NCBI GenBank assembly: GCA_963775015.1
Contig: CAVZHI010000007.1
Span: 235,034 to 299,033 of the forward strand
Direction of reading: 5' to 3'
DNA from: JAEMQF01 sp963775015
Lineage (GTDB): Bacteria > Pseudomonadota > Gammaproteobacteria > Burkholderiales > Burkholderiaceae_C
DNA length: 64,000 nt
The notes under the pieces were generated by a model. The model made no database searches. It saw nothing but the letters and a program-made list of their open reading frames with translations, and was not told the DNA's origin. Positions 17,115-25,785 of this stretch are shown piece by piece (the stretch's first letter is position 1; the number at the start of each line of letters is the position of its first letter). Made by a program: the position numbers and the translations under genes.

Positions 17115-17240
17115 AGCGCTGCTCCGGAGTTGATCGTCGACGCCAGATGGCGGCTGAGCGCCGGACTTCAAGGTGGCCCTGGGCGAGGCACCGGTCGGAC
17201 CTCGGCGCCGAGCACGCACCTCGAGGTTCAAGTGCGCGCT

Positions 17241-18881
17241 TCAGCCTTGCATTTGCTGCTGCTGAACCAACCCCGCATGCTCGCGCATCGCGTGAAATTT
17301 GATCTTCGGCCAGTTCGCCTCGATCGCACGCAACTCGGGCGCGTATTCGACGAGCACCGTCGGCGCCTCGACGGCGTCGTAGGCGACGCGGTGCGCGTTG
17401 CCGTCGATGAAGCGCTGCAACTCTCTTGCGCCGCCGTCGGCCTCAGCGCAGCTGACCCAACGCGCCACCTGGTAGCGGCTGGGCTGAATTCGCGCCTTGC
17501 AGCCGTACTCATGTTCGAGCCGGTGCGCGACGACTTCGAACTGCAGCTGCCCCACCGCGCCCAGCAGGAGCACGGAACCCGCTGCCGGGCGAAACACCTG
17601 GATCGCGCCTTCTTCGCCGAGTTGCGTCAGGCCCGCCTTGAGCTGCTTGGTGCGCAGCGGGTCGGCGACTTCGACGGCGCGGAACATCTCCGGCGCGAAG
17701 AACGGCAAGCCGGTGAACTGCAAGGCCTCGCCTTCGGTGAGCGTGTCGCCGAGCTGCAGCACGCCGTGGTTCGGGATGCCGATGATGTCTCCGGCGAACG
17801 CTTCGTCGAGCAGTTCGCGGCGCTGGCTCAGGAAACTCACGACCGTGTTCGGGCGCAGCTCCTTGCCCGAACGCACGACCTTGAGTTTCATGCCGCGCTC
17901 GAAGTGGCCGCTCGCGACGCGAACGAAAGCGATTCGGTCCCGGTGCGCCGGGTCCATGTTGGCCTGGATCTTGAAGACGACGCCGCTGAACTTGGTCTCG
18001 TCGGGTTTGACAACCCGCTGCATCGCGGTGCGCGACGCCGGCGGCGGCGCCAGGTCGACGAGCGCGTCGAGCACTTCGCGCACGCCGAAGTTGTTGATCG
18101 CCGAGCCGAAGAACATCGGCGTCTGGTGCCCTTGCAGGAATTGCTCGCGGTTGAAGTGCGGCGCGGCGTCGCGCAGGAGTTCGATGTCGTGCCGCGCGTG
18201 TTCGTACTCGGTGCCGAAGCGCTGCGCGTAGATCGGGTTCTCGATCCCCTCGATCACGTCGTTGCTGTCACGGTTTCGATCTTCGCCCGGCGAGAAGACG
18301 CGCATGCGCTGCTCGCGCAAGTCCATCACGCCGTGAAAGCGCTTGCCCATGCCCACCGGCCAGGTGAAGGGAACGACTTCCATGCCGAGTTCACGCTCGA
18401 TCTCGCCCATCAGCACGAGCGGCTCTTGCACCTCGCGGTCCATCTTGTTCACGAAAGTGAGGATCGGCGTGTTGCGGGCGCGGCAGACCTGCAGCAGGCG
18501 CCGCGTTTGCGGTTCGACGCCGTTGCCCGCGTCGATCACCATCAGCGCCGCGTCGACGGCGGTGAGAACGCGGTACGTGTCTTCCGAGAAGTCCTGGTGG
18601 CCGGGGGTGTCGAGCAGGTTGATGACGCAGTCGCGGTACTCCATTTGCATCACGGAGGAGGCGACCGAGATGCCGCGCTGTTTTTCGATCTCCATCCAGT
18701 CGCTCGTCGCGTGCCGGCTCGCCTTGCGCGCCTTCACGCTGCCGGCGATCTGGATCGCGCCGGAGAACAGGAGCAGTTTTTCGGTGAGCGTCGTCTTGCC
18801 CGCGTCGGGGTGGGAAATGATGGCGAAGGTGCGGCGCCGGCGCACGCTTTTCGCGATCTCCGTGGAATTCAGAATGGACAT
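17241..18881 (-). CDS. prfC: Peptide chain release factor 3
   Basis: GTPase that recycles RF1/RF2 from the ribosome after peptide release. The 546-residue product starts MSILNSTEIAKSVRRRRTFA. It has the P-loop S-H-P-D-A-G-K-T-T near residue 25, K-Q-R-G-I-S-V-A-S-S-V in switch I, D-T-P-G-H-Q-D-F in switch II, and N-K-M-D-R. The RF3-specific C-terminal domains include G-A-V-G-Q-L-Q-F-E-V. Length agrees with E. coli RF3 (529). The ATG at 18881 was chosen by homology over a longer in-frame extension to 18998. It diverges from the broken DNA-glycosylase gene 94 bp away. Confidence 0.96.
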   Translation of the reverse strand: MSILNSTEIAKSVRRRRTFAIISHPDAGKTTLTEKLLLFSGAIQIAGSVKARKASRHATSDWMEIEKQRGISVASSVMQMEYRDCVINLLDTPGHQDFSEDTYRVLTAVDAALMVIDAGNGVEPQTRRLLQVCRARNTPILTFVNKMDREVQEPLVLMGEIERELGMEVVPFTWPVGMGKRFHGVMDLREQRMRVFSPGEDRNRDSNDVIEGIENPIYAQRFGTEYEHARHDIELLRDAAPHFNREQFLQGHQTPMFFGSAINNFGVREVLDALVDLAPPPASRTAMQRVVKPDETKFSGVVFKIQANMDPAHRDRIAFVRVASGHFERGMKLKVVRSGKELRPNTVVSFLSQRRELLDEAFAGDIIGIPNHGVLQLGDTLTEGEALQFTGLPFFAPEMFRAVEVADPLRTKQLKAGLTQLGEEGAIQVFRPAAGSVLLLGAVGQLQFEVVAHRLEHEYGCKARIQPSRYQVARWVSCAEADGGARELQRFIDGNAHRVAYDAVEAPTVLVEYAPELRAIEANWPKIKFHAMREHAGLVQQQQMQG

Positions 18882-18975
18882 GGGGTGCGGCGCGCTCGCG
18901 GCCGCCTCGGGCAAAGGCGAGATTATCGGCGGCGCCCGGTGGCACACTGACAATGCTTCATCGCGCCGCTCGAAC

Positions 18976-19742
18976 ATGCCCGAACTGCCCGACATCACGG
19001 TCTACGTCGAGTGCCTCGCGAATCGCGTGCAAGGGTCGGTGCTGAACGAGGTGCGGGTGCTGAACCCGTTCCTGCTGCGCACGGCAGTGCCGCCGCTCGG
19101 CAGCGTGCGGGGCCGCCACATGCTCGGCGTGGCGCGCCTGGGCAAACGCGTTGTACTCGCTCTGGAGGGCGGCCTGCATCTGGTGATCCACTTGATGATT
19201 GCAGGGCGTCTGCATTGGCTCGGGACCGGCGCAAAACCTGCGGGCAAGTCAACCCTCGCGCTGTTTGAGTTCGATTCGGGAACGCTGCAGTTGACCGAAG
19301 CCGGCAGCAAGCGCCGCGCCTCGCTGCACTTGCTGCCCGACTGCGCCGCGCTGGTCGCCATGGATCCGGGTGGCATCGACGTATTCAGCGCGGACGGAGC
19401 GACCTTTGCGCAGCGTCTGGTTCTCGAGAACCACACGCTGAAGCGTGCCCTGACGAATCCGCGCCTGTTCAGCGGCATCGGCAACGCGTATTCGGACGAG
19501 ATCCTGCACCGCGCCCGTTTGTCACCCTTGGCGCTGACACGCTCGCTCGACGCCGCGTCGACGCAGCGCTTGTTCGACGCCACACACCACGTGCTGCTGG
19601 AATGGACGCAGCGCCTGCGCTTGGACGCAGCGAAACCAACTACTGCGCGCGCTGCCAGACGGACGGCAAGTTGCTCGCGGATCGTGCGCTGTCGCGCCTG
19701 CTCAAGTCGAGTTGGCCGCGCCACATCGACGCCATCGAGTGA
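18976..19742 (+). pseudogene. Fpg/Nei-family DNA glycosylase, broken by an out-of-frame deletion
   Basis: Remnant of a bifunctional DNA glycosylase that would remove oxidised bases. The N-terminus M-P-E-L-P-D-I has the catalytic Pro2 and Glu3, and the H2TH domain reads on to L-L-E-W-T-Q-R-L-R at about 19620. The frame then breaks. The end of the zinc finger, E-T-N-Y-C-A-R-C-Q-T-D-G-K ... L-L-K-S-S-W-P, continues in another frame to the TGA at 19740-19742. About 40 residues, including the first CxxC of the zinc finger, are missing between the two parts. Two copies of GGACGCAGCG (19604-19613 and 19623-19632) sit at the junction. It is probably inactive if real; an assembly fault is possible. 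Confidence 0.75.
19604..19632. repeat. 10-bp direct repeat at the glycosylase deletion junction
   Basis: GGACGCAGCG occurs at 19604-19613 and again at 19623-19632, exactly where about 40 codons of the Fpg/Nei gene are missing. Short direct repeats at a junction are typical of slippage or recombination deletions, but they can also mark an assembly collapse. Confidence 0.6.
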
Positions 19743-19769
19743 CGTCGTGCGCCGCTCAGTACCGCCGAA

Positions 19770-21071
19770 TCAGGGGCAATCGACGACGCGAAATTCGATG
19801 CGCCGGTCCAGTGCGTCGGTCTGATCATCGCTCCCCAAGCCGATCAGGTTGTCGCGCCAGCCGACGCCTTGCGTGGTGAAGCGGTTGCTGCTCGTCGGCG
19901 CAGCCTGGGCCAACAGCCAGCGCACCGTTGCGGCACGGCGCTGCGACAGCTCGACCGCTGACGCCGCGGAAGCGCTGCGGCTCGCGTGCCCGGTGACGCG
20001 CAGACACTGCTGCGATGCGCTCGCCTGGCGCGCCACTTCGCGAATCCATTGCCGGTACTGCTCGCGAACTTCCGTTCCCGGCAGCATGGTCGTGCTTCCC
20101 GGCTGGAACAGGATCTTCAGCGGCAGACTCTTTGCCCCGAGGCCATTCGCGACGAGGCGTTTCAACTCCTGCGCGGCGTCGTCTTTCGCGCCGAGCCGCC
20201 AACTCGTTTGGTAGCGGCCGCTCAGGACGCGCAGGTCGTCAGGGTCGGCGATCTCGGATGCCTGCACGAACAGGCGCCGCGCCTGCGTGTACTTCTTGTC
20301 GTGAAACGCGACGATCGCCTCGTGCAACAGCGCCGCTGCCGGCAGGCGCCACAGGTACAGGGTGTCGATCCGCTCGCCGACCCGCGCCTGCACTTGACAC
20401 GAGTTGACGTAGGCCAAGGTCGTTCGGTCCCGGTGCCAGGTGGGGCTGTCGCGGAAGAAGGGCAACGGCTCGGCGTTGACGCTCGCCAGCAGAGCGCGGT
20501 CGAGGCGCTTCGCGACGATGAGGCCGCTGCGCAAATCGACCAGCGTCAACCAGAGCCGGTACGCGTCGGGGGCGCCGCTTCCGGCGTCACCCAGATCGAC
20601 CGGAGTGAGCGTGCCGATCAACAACAGCGGTGCAGCGGCGAGTGCCTTGCGGTCGAAGGGACGCACGGTCCAGTGGCGCAAGCGTTCACCGACGAAACGA
20701 GCGAGCTGCCCACCCGCCGCGAGACTGGACAGCGTCTGCTGGCCGGTGTTCGCATCGATGAAGGGGTCGATGACCAAGTCGCGCCGTTCGTCGCCGAGCA
20801 CGCGCAAGGCGTCCTTGAAGAGCCGATCGCCGGCGCGCTCAATCACTCTGTCGAGCGCGTCGGGTGCGCTCGGCGCGGCGCTCTCGACGAGACTCGGCGC
20901 CGCGGCGGCGGTGGGCGGGGCGCTCGGTGGCTCGGGTGCCGCGGGCGCCGGGGCAACCGCTTGCGCCGCAGGAGCTGGTGGCGCGGTGCCGTTTTCGTCA
21001 AGCGCCGCGCAACCGATCAGGCTGGCCAGCGCCCAACAGGCTGCGACCCATGCGCACTTCGAATGAATCAT
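19770..21071 (-). CDS. OmpA-family lipoprotein
   Basis: A 433-residue lipoprotein beginning MIHSKCAWVAACWALASLIGC, with the lipobox L-I-G-C at about residues 18-21. A long Ala/Pro-rich linker follows to about residue 70. A middle domain of unknown type (V-I-D-P-F-I-D-A-N-T-G-Q-Q) leads to a C-terminal OmpA-like region with V-T-G-H-A-S-R-S and E-L-S-Q-R-R-A-A-T-V-R-W-L-L, the peptidoglycan-binding pattern. It probably anchors the outer membrane to the cell wall or belongs to a larger envelope system. The start at 21071 places the signal peptide at the N-terminus. It is divergent from hemE with 145 bp between. Confidence 0.75.
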   Translation of the reverse strand: MIHSKCAWVAACWALASLIGCAALDENGTAPPAPAAQAVAPAPAAPEPPSAPPTAAAAPSLVESAAPSAPDALDRVIERAGDRLFKDALRVLGDERRDLVIDPFIDANTGQQTLSSLAAGGQLARFVGERLRHWTVRPFDRKALAAAPLLLIGTLTPVDLGDAGSGAPDAYRLWLTLVDLRSGLIVAKRLDRALLASVNAEPLPFFRDSPTWHRDRTTLAYVNSCQVQARVGERIDTLYLWRLPAAALLHEAIVAFHDKKYTQARRLFVQASEIADPDDLRVLSGRYQTSWRLGAKDDAAQELKRLVANGLGAKSLPLKILFQPGSTTMLPGTEVREQYRQWIREVARQASASQQCLRVTGHASRSASAASAVELSQRRAATVRWLLAQAAPTSSNRFTTQGVGWRDNLIGLGSDDQTDALDRRIEFRVVDCP

Positions 21072-21216
21072 CGCGGCACCCCGAACATGGTTTGGCCCCG
21101 GTGGCGCCGGGTGGCCTGGGGCGCGACGATACCGCAGCGCAGCGCGCGCGCCAACACGGCGCCGCTTGCGCGGTGCAGGCGCGGTGCAGGAAACGTCTGA
21201 GGCCATAATCTTTCGC

Positions 21217-22287
21217 ATGATCCCTGCGCTGCACAACGACACCTTCCTGCGCGCGTGTTTTTCCGAGCCGACGCCCTACACCCCGGTGTGGCTGATGCGC
21301 CAAGCCGGGCGCTACCTTCCCGAGTACAAGGCGACGCGAGCCAAAGCGGGAAGCTTCATGGGCCTGGCGACGAACGTCGACTTCGCCACCGAAGTGACCT
21401 TGCAGCCGCTGCAGCGCTACGCGCTCGACGCGGCGATCCTGTTCAGCGACATCCTCACCGTGCCCGACGCGATGGGCCTGGGCTTGACGTTTGCCGAAGG
21501 CGAAGGCCCGCGCTTTGCGCGCCCGGTTCGCGACGAAGCGGCAGTCGCGGCGCTGGCAATACCCGACCTGGCGAAGCTGCGCTACGTGTTCGACGCCGTC
21601 GCTTCGATCCGCCGCGCCCTGGCCGGCCGGGTGCCGCTGATCGGCTTCGCCGGCAGCCCGTGGACGCTGGCCTGCTACATGGTCGAAGGCGCGGGCTCTG
21701 ACGATTACCGGCTCGTCAAGTCGCTGCTCTACAGCCGCCCCGACCTGATGCACCGCATCCTCGAAGTGAACGCCGACGCGGTGGCGCTCTACCTGAACGC
21801 ACAAATCGAAGCCGGCGCGCAGGCGGTGATGATCTTCGACAGTTGGGGCGGCGTCCTCGCCGACGGTGCGTATCAGACCTTCAGCCTGGCCTACATGCAG
21901 CGCGTGCTGGCGCAAGTCAAGACGCACCACGCGGGCCAGCGCATCGCGCGCATCGTCTTCACCAAGGGCGGCGGCTTGTGGTTGGAGGAGATTGCGGCGA
22001 TCCGACCCGACGTGATCGGCGTCGACTGGACCGTCGATCTCGGGCGCGCGCGTCGCCTCGTGGGTTCCCAGGTCGCGCTGCAGGGCAACCTCGATCCGAA
22101 CGTGTTGTTCGCTCCGCCGCAGCAAATCGAGATCGAGGTCGAGCGAGCCCTGAAAAGTTTCGGCGCGCCGGGCGGGCATGTTTTCAACCTCGGTCATGGC
22201 ATCAGCCAGTTCACGCCGCCCGATCACGTCAAGGTCATGGTGGACAGCGTGCACGCGATCTCGCGCCGGCTCCGCGAGCCCGCTTGA
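21217..22287 (+). CDS. hemE: Uroporphyrinogen decarboxylase
   Basis: Decarboxylates four acetate side chains of uroporphyrinogen III to coproporphyrinogen III in cytosolic haem synthesis. The 356-residue product starts MIPALHNDTFLRACF. It contains P-V-W-L-M-R-Q-A-G-R-Y-L-P-E-Y near residue 24, the invariant Asp in I-L-F-S-D-I-L-T, G-F-A-G-S-P-W-T-L and F-D-S-W-G-G, and C-terminal F-N-L-G-H-G-I. Length is standard. It is followed by the low-GC spacer and priA, a neighbourhood seen in other Burkholderiales. Confidence 0.97.
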   Translation: MIPALHNDTFLRACFSEPTPYTPVWLMRQAGRYLPEYKATRAKAGSFMGLATNVDFATEVTLQPLQRYALDAAILFSDILTVPDAMGLGLTFAEGEGPRFARPVRDEAAVAALAIPDLAKLRYVFDAVASIRRALAGRVPLIGFAGSPWTLACYMVEGAGSDDYRLVKSLLYSRPDLMHRILEVNADAVALYLNAQIEAGAQAVMIFDSWGGVLADGAYQTFSLAYMQRVLAQVKTHHAGQRIARIVFTKGGGLWLEEIAAIRPDVIGVDWTVDLGRARRLVGSQVALQGNLDPNVLFAPPQQIEIEVERALKSFGAPGGHVFNLGHGISQFTPPDHVKVMVDSVHAISRRLREPA

Positions 22288-22289
22288 CG

Positions 22290-22307
22290 ATCGAAAAGCG
22301 TTTCGAT
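22290..22307. repeat. Perfect short hairpin after hemE
   Basis: ATCGAAA, a 4-base loop AGCG, then TTTCGAT form a perfect 7-bp stem just after the hemE stop. No T-run follows, so it is not a classical intrinsic terminator. It may stabilise the hemE mRNA 3' end. Confidence 0.45.
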
Positions 22308-22359
22308 GCGGCGCTTGCCGGACACATGTTGCGCGGTAAGTGAGCGCTCAGGGCTTGAC

Positions 22360-22368
22360 TTATCCCCA
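22360..22368 (+). promoter_or_regulatory. DnaA-box-like site, one mismatch
   Basis: TTATCCCCA differs from the DnaA consensus TTATNCACA at one base. It lies in the low-GC hemE-priA spacer, in the same orientation as the perfect box at 22549. Confidence 0.35.
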
Positions 22369-22441
22369 TTTTTCGCCCCTCAGCGCCGCGCCTCGAATTC
22401 GCCCGGTCCACCTTGCTACTCTTCAACAAACTCGGTGCAAG

Positions 22442-22515
22442 TCGTTGATTTAAATGATGTTTTCAGAATGCACCCAAACTGGGCGGAGGAAGCCGAAAGC
22501 CAATCGAATCAACGA
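22442..22515. repeat. 9-bp inverted repeat in the hemE-priA spacer
   Basis: TCGTTGATT at 22442-22450 is perfectly complementary to AATCAACGA at 22507-22515, with 56 bp between the arms. It could form a long-range stem in RNA or mark a protein-binding pair. Confidence 0.4.
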
Positions 22516-22548
22516 TTTAGGGCCACTCGACGAGCTTTCCTCACAAAG

Positions 22549-22557
22549 TTATCCACA
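22549..22557 (+). promoter_or_regulatory. DnaA box, perfect consensus
   Basis: TTATCCACA matches the strong DnaA-binding consensus exactly and lies 89 bp before the priA ATG. In GC-rich DNA this 9-mer is rare by chance, which makes a function in replication or in priA control plausible. Confidence 0.5.
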
Positions 22558-22645
22558 GAATCTGTTGAAACATTCAAAGCCTCAAGCGAATCATCCACTT
22601 ACCGTCAATCCCTAGTTCGAAGTCAGACGCACCTGGAGCGCGCGC

Positions 22646-24742
22646 ATGGAACAACCGCTGCTGCGCCACCGGATCGCCGTCGAGACGCCGCAACACAGCG
22701 GCCTCGGCCAGCCTCTTGACTATCTGAGTGAGCAAAGGCTTACCCCAGGGACGCTCGTGCGAGTTCCGCTGGGAAAGCGCGAAGTCGCCGGGATCGTCTG
22801 GCCGGGTGAGCTTGGCGACGTTGCGCCACCGAACCTGCGCCCGATCGCCCAAGTCCTGGCGAGCCTGCCCCCGCTCGGCCCAAGCTGGTGCGAGCTCGTC
22901 GACTTCGCCGCCGCGTACTACCAGCGCGCTTGTGGTGAGGTCGCGCTGTCCGTCTTGCCGCCCGAATTGCGCAAGCTGGGCGAGCGCGCACTCGAGTTGC
23001 GCATCGCGAAGCTGCGTCGTGCCAGCGGTGCATCGGCGCAAGGGCTGACGCCGCCAAGCGAATCGGCACCACCCGCACCGCCGCTGAATGCTGAACAGGC
23101 ATCGATCCTGGCGCAGCTCGACTCGCTGGCCAGCCAGAGCATGCCTCCTCCTCCCGTGCTGCTGCACGGCGTCACGGGCAGCGGCAAGACCGAGATCTAT
23201 CTGCACGCCGCAGCGCATGCGCTGGCGCGCGGCAGGCAGGCGCTCGTGCTCGTTCCCGAAATCAACTTGACGCCGCAGCTCGAGGCGCGCTTTGCCGAGC
23301 GGTTTGGCGCACACCGAATTGTCTCGCTGCACAGCGGCTTGAGCCCGGCGCAGCGCCTGCGCCATTGGCTCGCCGCGCACCTCGGGCTCGCGGACCTGGT
23401 GCTCGGGACACGCCTGGCGATCTTTGCCTCGTTGCCGCGCCTCGGGCTAATCGTCGTCGACGAAGAACACGACCCATCGTACAAACAGCAGGACGGCGCG
23501 CGTTATTCGGCACGCGACCTCGCGGTGTACCGCGGCAGGCTCGAATCGGCACTCGTCGTGCTCGGCTCGGCGACGCCGTCGCTCGAGAGCTGGCGCCATG
23601 CGCAGACCGGGCGCTACCGGAGACTCGATTTGCCGACGCGGATCGCCGGCGCCGAGTTGCCGCAGGTGCGGCTCGTCGACATGAGCCGCTTGCCGAAGGC
23701 GCCCGGAGGCGCGGCGAACAACGTGCTCTCTGCGCCGCTCGTCGCCGCGTTGCAGGAGCGGCTCGACCGCGGCGAACAAAGCCTCGTGTTCCTGAACCGC
23801 CGGGGTTACGCGCCGGTGCTGCACTGCGCCGATTGCGGCTGGAAAAGCGGCTGCCCGCATTGCAGCGCGTGGCGCGTCTTTCACAAGCTGGACCGAAGTC
23901 TGCGCTGTCACCATTGCGGCCTGGCCGAGCGCGTGCCGCGCGCCTGCCCCGAGTGCGGCAATCTGGACATCTCGCCGATCGGGCGCGGCACCGAGCGCCT
24001 CGAAGAGCAGCTCGCGGCGCTGCTGCCGCAAGCGCGAATTGCGCGCATCGACGCCGACAGCACGCGCGCCAAAGGCGCCCTGGAACGGCACCTGAACGCC
24101 GTGCACGCGGGCGAAGTGGATCTGTTGGTGGGAACGCAGATGATCGCCAAGGGGCACGACTTTCGCCGCATCACGCTCGTCGCCGCAGTGAACCCCGACG
24201 CGGCGTTGTTCTCGGTCGACTTTCGCTCGCCCGAGCGCCTGTTTGCATTGCTCATGCAGGCCGCCGGCCGCGCCGGGCGCGACGCCGGCCAATCCTCGCG
24301 CAGTGAAATGTGGGTTCAGACCTGGTTTGCGCGACATCCGCTCTACGAGGCGCTGCGGCGCCACGACTTCGGCGCGTTCGCGCAGGCGCAGCTGGGCGAA
24401 CGCGAAAGCGCGGGCTTGCCGCCCTATTCGCACCTGGCGATGTTGCGCGCCGAGGCGCGCGACGCAAAAGCCGCAGAAGATTTTCTGCACGCCGCATCCA
24501 GCCTCGGCGCCACCCTGGCCGGTGCCGACGCGGTGACGATCTACCCGCCCGTGCCGCTCAACGTCGCCCGCGTCGCGAACGTCGAACGTGTGCAGATGCT
24601 CGTCGAAGCCGCGTCGCGCAAGGCCTTGCAGCAGTTCCTCGCGCTTTGGCTGCCGGCCTTGCACGGCCTGCGCCAGGAACGGAAGGGCGCCGCGCTGCGC
24701 ATCTTGCGCTGGGCGGTCGACGTCGACCCGCTGACGATTTGA
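22646..24742 (+). CDS. priA: Primosomal protein N', replication restart helicase PriA
   Basis: 3'-5' DNA helicase that recognises abandoned forks and reloads the replisome. The 698-residue product has the N-terminal 3'-BD domain. The helicase core has G-V-T-G-S-G-K-T-E-I-Y near residue 175, V-D-E-E-H-D-P-S-Y-K-Q-Q, and G-S-A-T-P-S-L-E-S. The zinc-binding insertion has paired cysteines (C-A-D-C-G ... C-P-H-C, C-H-H-C-G ... C-P-E-C-G) and is followed by G-T-Q-M-I-A-K-G-H-D-F. GGAG precedes the ATG. It is a standalone gene behind the DnaA-box spacer and converges on the YecA-like gene. Confidence 0.97.
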   Translation: MEQPLLRHRIAVETPQHSGLGQPLDYLSEQRLTPGTLVRVPLGKREVAGIVWPGELGDVAPPNLRPIAQVLASLPPLGPSWCELVDFAAAYYQRACGEVALSVLPPELRKLGERALELRIAKLRRASGASAQGLTPPSESAPPAPPLNAEQASILAQLDSLASQSMPPPPVLLHGVTGSGKTEIYLHAAAHALARGRQALVLVPEINLTPQLEARFAERFGAHRIVSLHSGLSPAQRLRHWLAAHLGLADLVLGTRLAIFASLPRLGLIVVDEEHDPSYKQQDGARYSARDLAVYRGRLESALVVLGSATPSLESWRHAQTGRYRRLDLPTRIAGAELPQVRLVDMSRLPKAPGGAANNVLSAPLVAALQERLDRGEQSLVFLNRRGYAPVLHCADCGWKSGCPHCSAWRVFHKLDRSLRCHHCGLAERVPRACPECGNLDISPIGRGTERLEEQLAALLPQARIARIDADSTRAKGALERHLNAVHAGEVDLLVGTQMIAKGHDFRRITLVAAVNPDAALFSVDFRSPERLFALLMQAAGRAGRDAGQSSRSEMWVQTWFARHPLYEALRRHDFGAFAQAQLGERESAGLPPYSHLAMLRAEARDAKAAEDFLHAASSLGATLAGADAVTIYPPVPLNVARVANVERVQMLVEAASRKALQQFLALWLPALHGLRQERKGAALRILRWAVDVDPLTI

Positions 24743-24786
24743 GGCGCGGCTGCGCCGCGGGATGATTCGAGGCCCTGCCGCGCCGC

Positions 24787-25443
24787 TCAGCGCCGGCGGC
24801 GCCGCGCTGCGACACCGCGCGTCTGCGCTGGCGTCGCTGGGCGCGGCCGACCGACGTCGGCGAGCAGCAAGGTCGCGCGCACCAGGTCTTGCACCGCGTC
24901 GCTCAGGCTCCCGAGCGGCTCGAGCGCCTCGACGGCGTCGAGCAAGTCGTCGGCGTCTTCCAGGTCGTCGGGGTCGAGGTGGCGGTAGAGCAGCGCCAAC
25001 GGTTCGGTGAGCGCCTGGGCGGGTTTGCCGAGCAGGTCCGGAAACGCGTTCATCGCCGCAGCAAAGCCGGCGACCCAGGGGTACACAGCGTCCAGCGCGT
25101 CGTCAGCGTCGGCGTTCGCGTCGCCGTTTGCGTCGGCGCCGAGTTCGAACACCCACGGGTCGAACCAATCGCGCCGGGCAATCGAGCGCTCGAGTTCGGC
25201 ATGGCGGCGCAGCGCCAAATGATGCAGGCGGGCGAAGTCGAAGCCCTGGGGCAGAGGGCGCGCGTCGATGTCGGTTACGCACGGTAACCACGCCGCCGCC
25301 GGCACGGGCCGAGGCTGCACCAGCACGCCGCACAAGAAACCGTCGAGCATGCTCACGTCCAGCGGCTCGAGCGGCGCGGGCACGCCGTCCAGCAGAACCT
25401 GCAATTCTTCGCGCTCCGCATCGCCCACCGCCGCGTCTGTCAT
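24787..25443 (-). CDS. UPF0149/YecA family protein
   Basis: A 218-residue soluble protein of the YecA/UPF0149 family, function unknown. The family signature L-D-G-F-L-C-G-V-L-V lies near residue 33, and the helical C-terminal half includes L-L-Y-R-H-L-D. Oddities are an Asp/Ala/Asn-rich low-complexity insert (D-A-N-G-D-A-N-A-D-A-D-D) near residue 107 and a C-terminal tail of consecutive arginines instead of the SEC-C zinc motif many YecA proteins have. It is convergent with priA and divergent from mmsA across a 342-bp spacer. Confidence 0.75.
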   Translation of the reverse strand: MTDAAVGDAEREELQVLLDGVPAPLEPLDVSMLDGFLCGVLVQPRPVPAAAWLPCVTDIDARPLPQGFDFARLHHLALRRHAELERSIARRDWFDPWVFELGADANGDANADADDALDAVYPWVAGFAAAMNAFPDLLGKPAQALTEPLALLYRHLDPDDLEDADDLLDAVEALEPLGSLSDAVQDLVRATLLLADVGRPRPATPAQTRGVAARRRRR

Positions 25444-25785
25444 GCGCCGATTGTGACGCGCGATCCCTACACCAATTTCGCGCGGCTGGGCGAACCTGGG
25501 CGCGTCGAACAGCCCCTCGGATGGGGGGTGGCGACGCCGTGAGGGCGCACTTACAGTCGCGCCGTGCTGTCACACGGGGTCTGCGCGGCAGGCCAATCAA
25601 GCGATCGAAAAAGGTCCCACCACCGGTCAGGAAGATTCGAACCGCCGAAGACCGAACCCAACCCAATGATGCCTTTCGCAAGAAGGGTTTCAATCGACCC
25701 ACCTGCTCACCCAGGTGGGTTTTTTTTCGCCGAGACCGCGCGCCGGACCTGATTCACAATCTGCGCCTTGACGAAGGAGACCGAG
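25444..25785. other. Intergenic spacer between the YecA-like gene and mmsA; possible leader or small RNA
   Basis: This 342-bp spacer between divergent genes has no supported coding sequence. It ends in an intrinsic terminator oriented rightward (25697-25728) that lies upstream of mmsA, not downstream of any gene on that strand. So a rightward transcript begins inside the spacer and ends there, either as a small RNA or as an mmsA leader subject to attenuation. I did not recognise a known riboswitch or 6S/4.5S RNA, and no promoter is convincing. Confidence 0.4.
25697..25728 (+). terminator. Intrinsic terminator upstream of mmsA
   Basis: ACCCACCTG pairs perfectly with CAGGTGGGT across a 6-base loop and is followed directly by a run of T, a strong rho-independent terminator for + strand transcription. 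No T-run follows on the other strand. It lies 57 bp before the mmsA ATG. Confidence 0.85.

Larger units (their letters stand above)
22288..22645. other. Low-GC spacer between hemE and priA with DnaA-box-like sites, no gene seen
   Basis: This 358-bp stretch has visibly lower GC than the surrounding coding sequence, and I see no credible gene in it. It carries a perfect DnaA-box consensus at 22549-22557, a one-mismatch copy at 22360-22368 in the same orientation, a weaker two-mismatch copy at 22591-22599, and a 9-bp inverted repeat (22442-22450 with 22507-22515). It must also hold the priA promoter. A replication or DnaA-regulatory role is inference. Confidence 0.5.

Noticed and set aside
22306..22719. 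Possible small gene in the hemE-priA spacer (137 codons)
   Set aside because: It runs into the priA coding sequence, its composition is random-like, and it has no ribosome site; DnaA-box and repeat features explain the spacer better.
25630..25660. tRNA-like T-arm (GGTTCGAATC on the - strand)
   Set aside because: The T-stem has a mismatch, there is no CCA, and no matching acceptor 5' strand lies about 70 bases upstream, so no cloverleaf forms.
25564..25752. Small open frame crossing the mmsA terminator (62 codons)
   Set aside because: It would be translated through the terminator hairpin, and it has no ribosome site or recognisable features.
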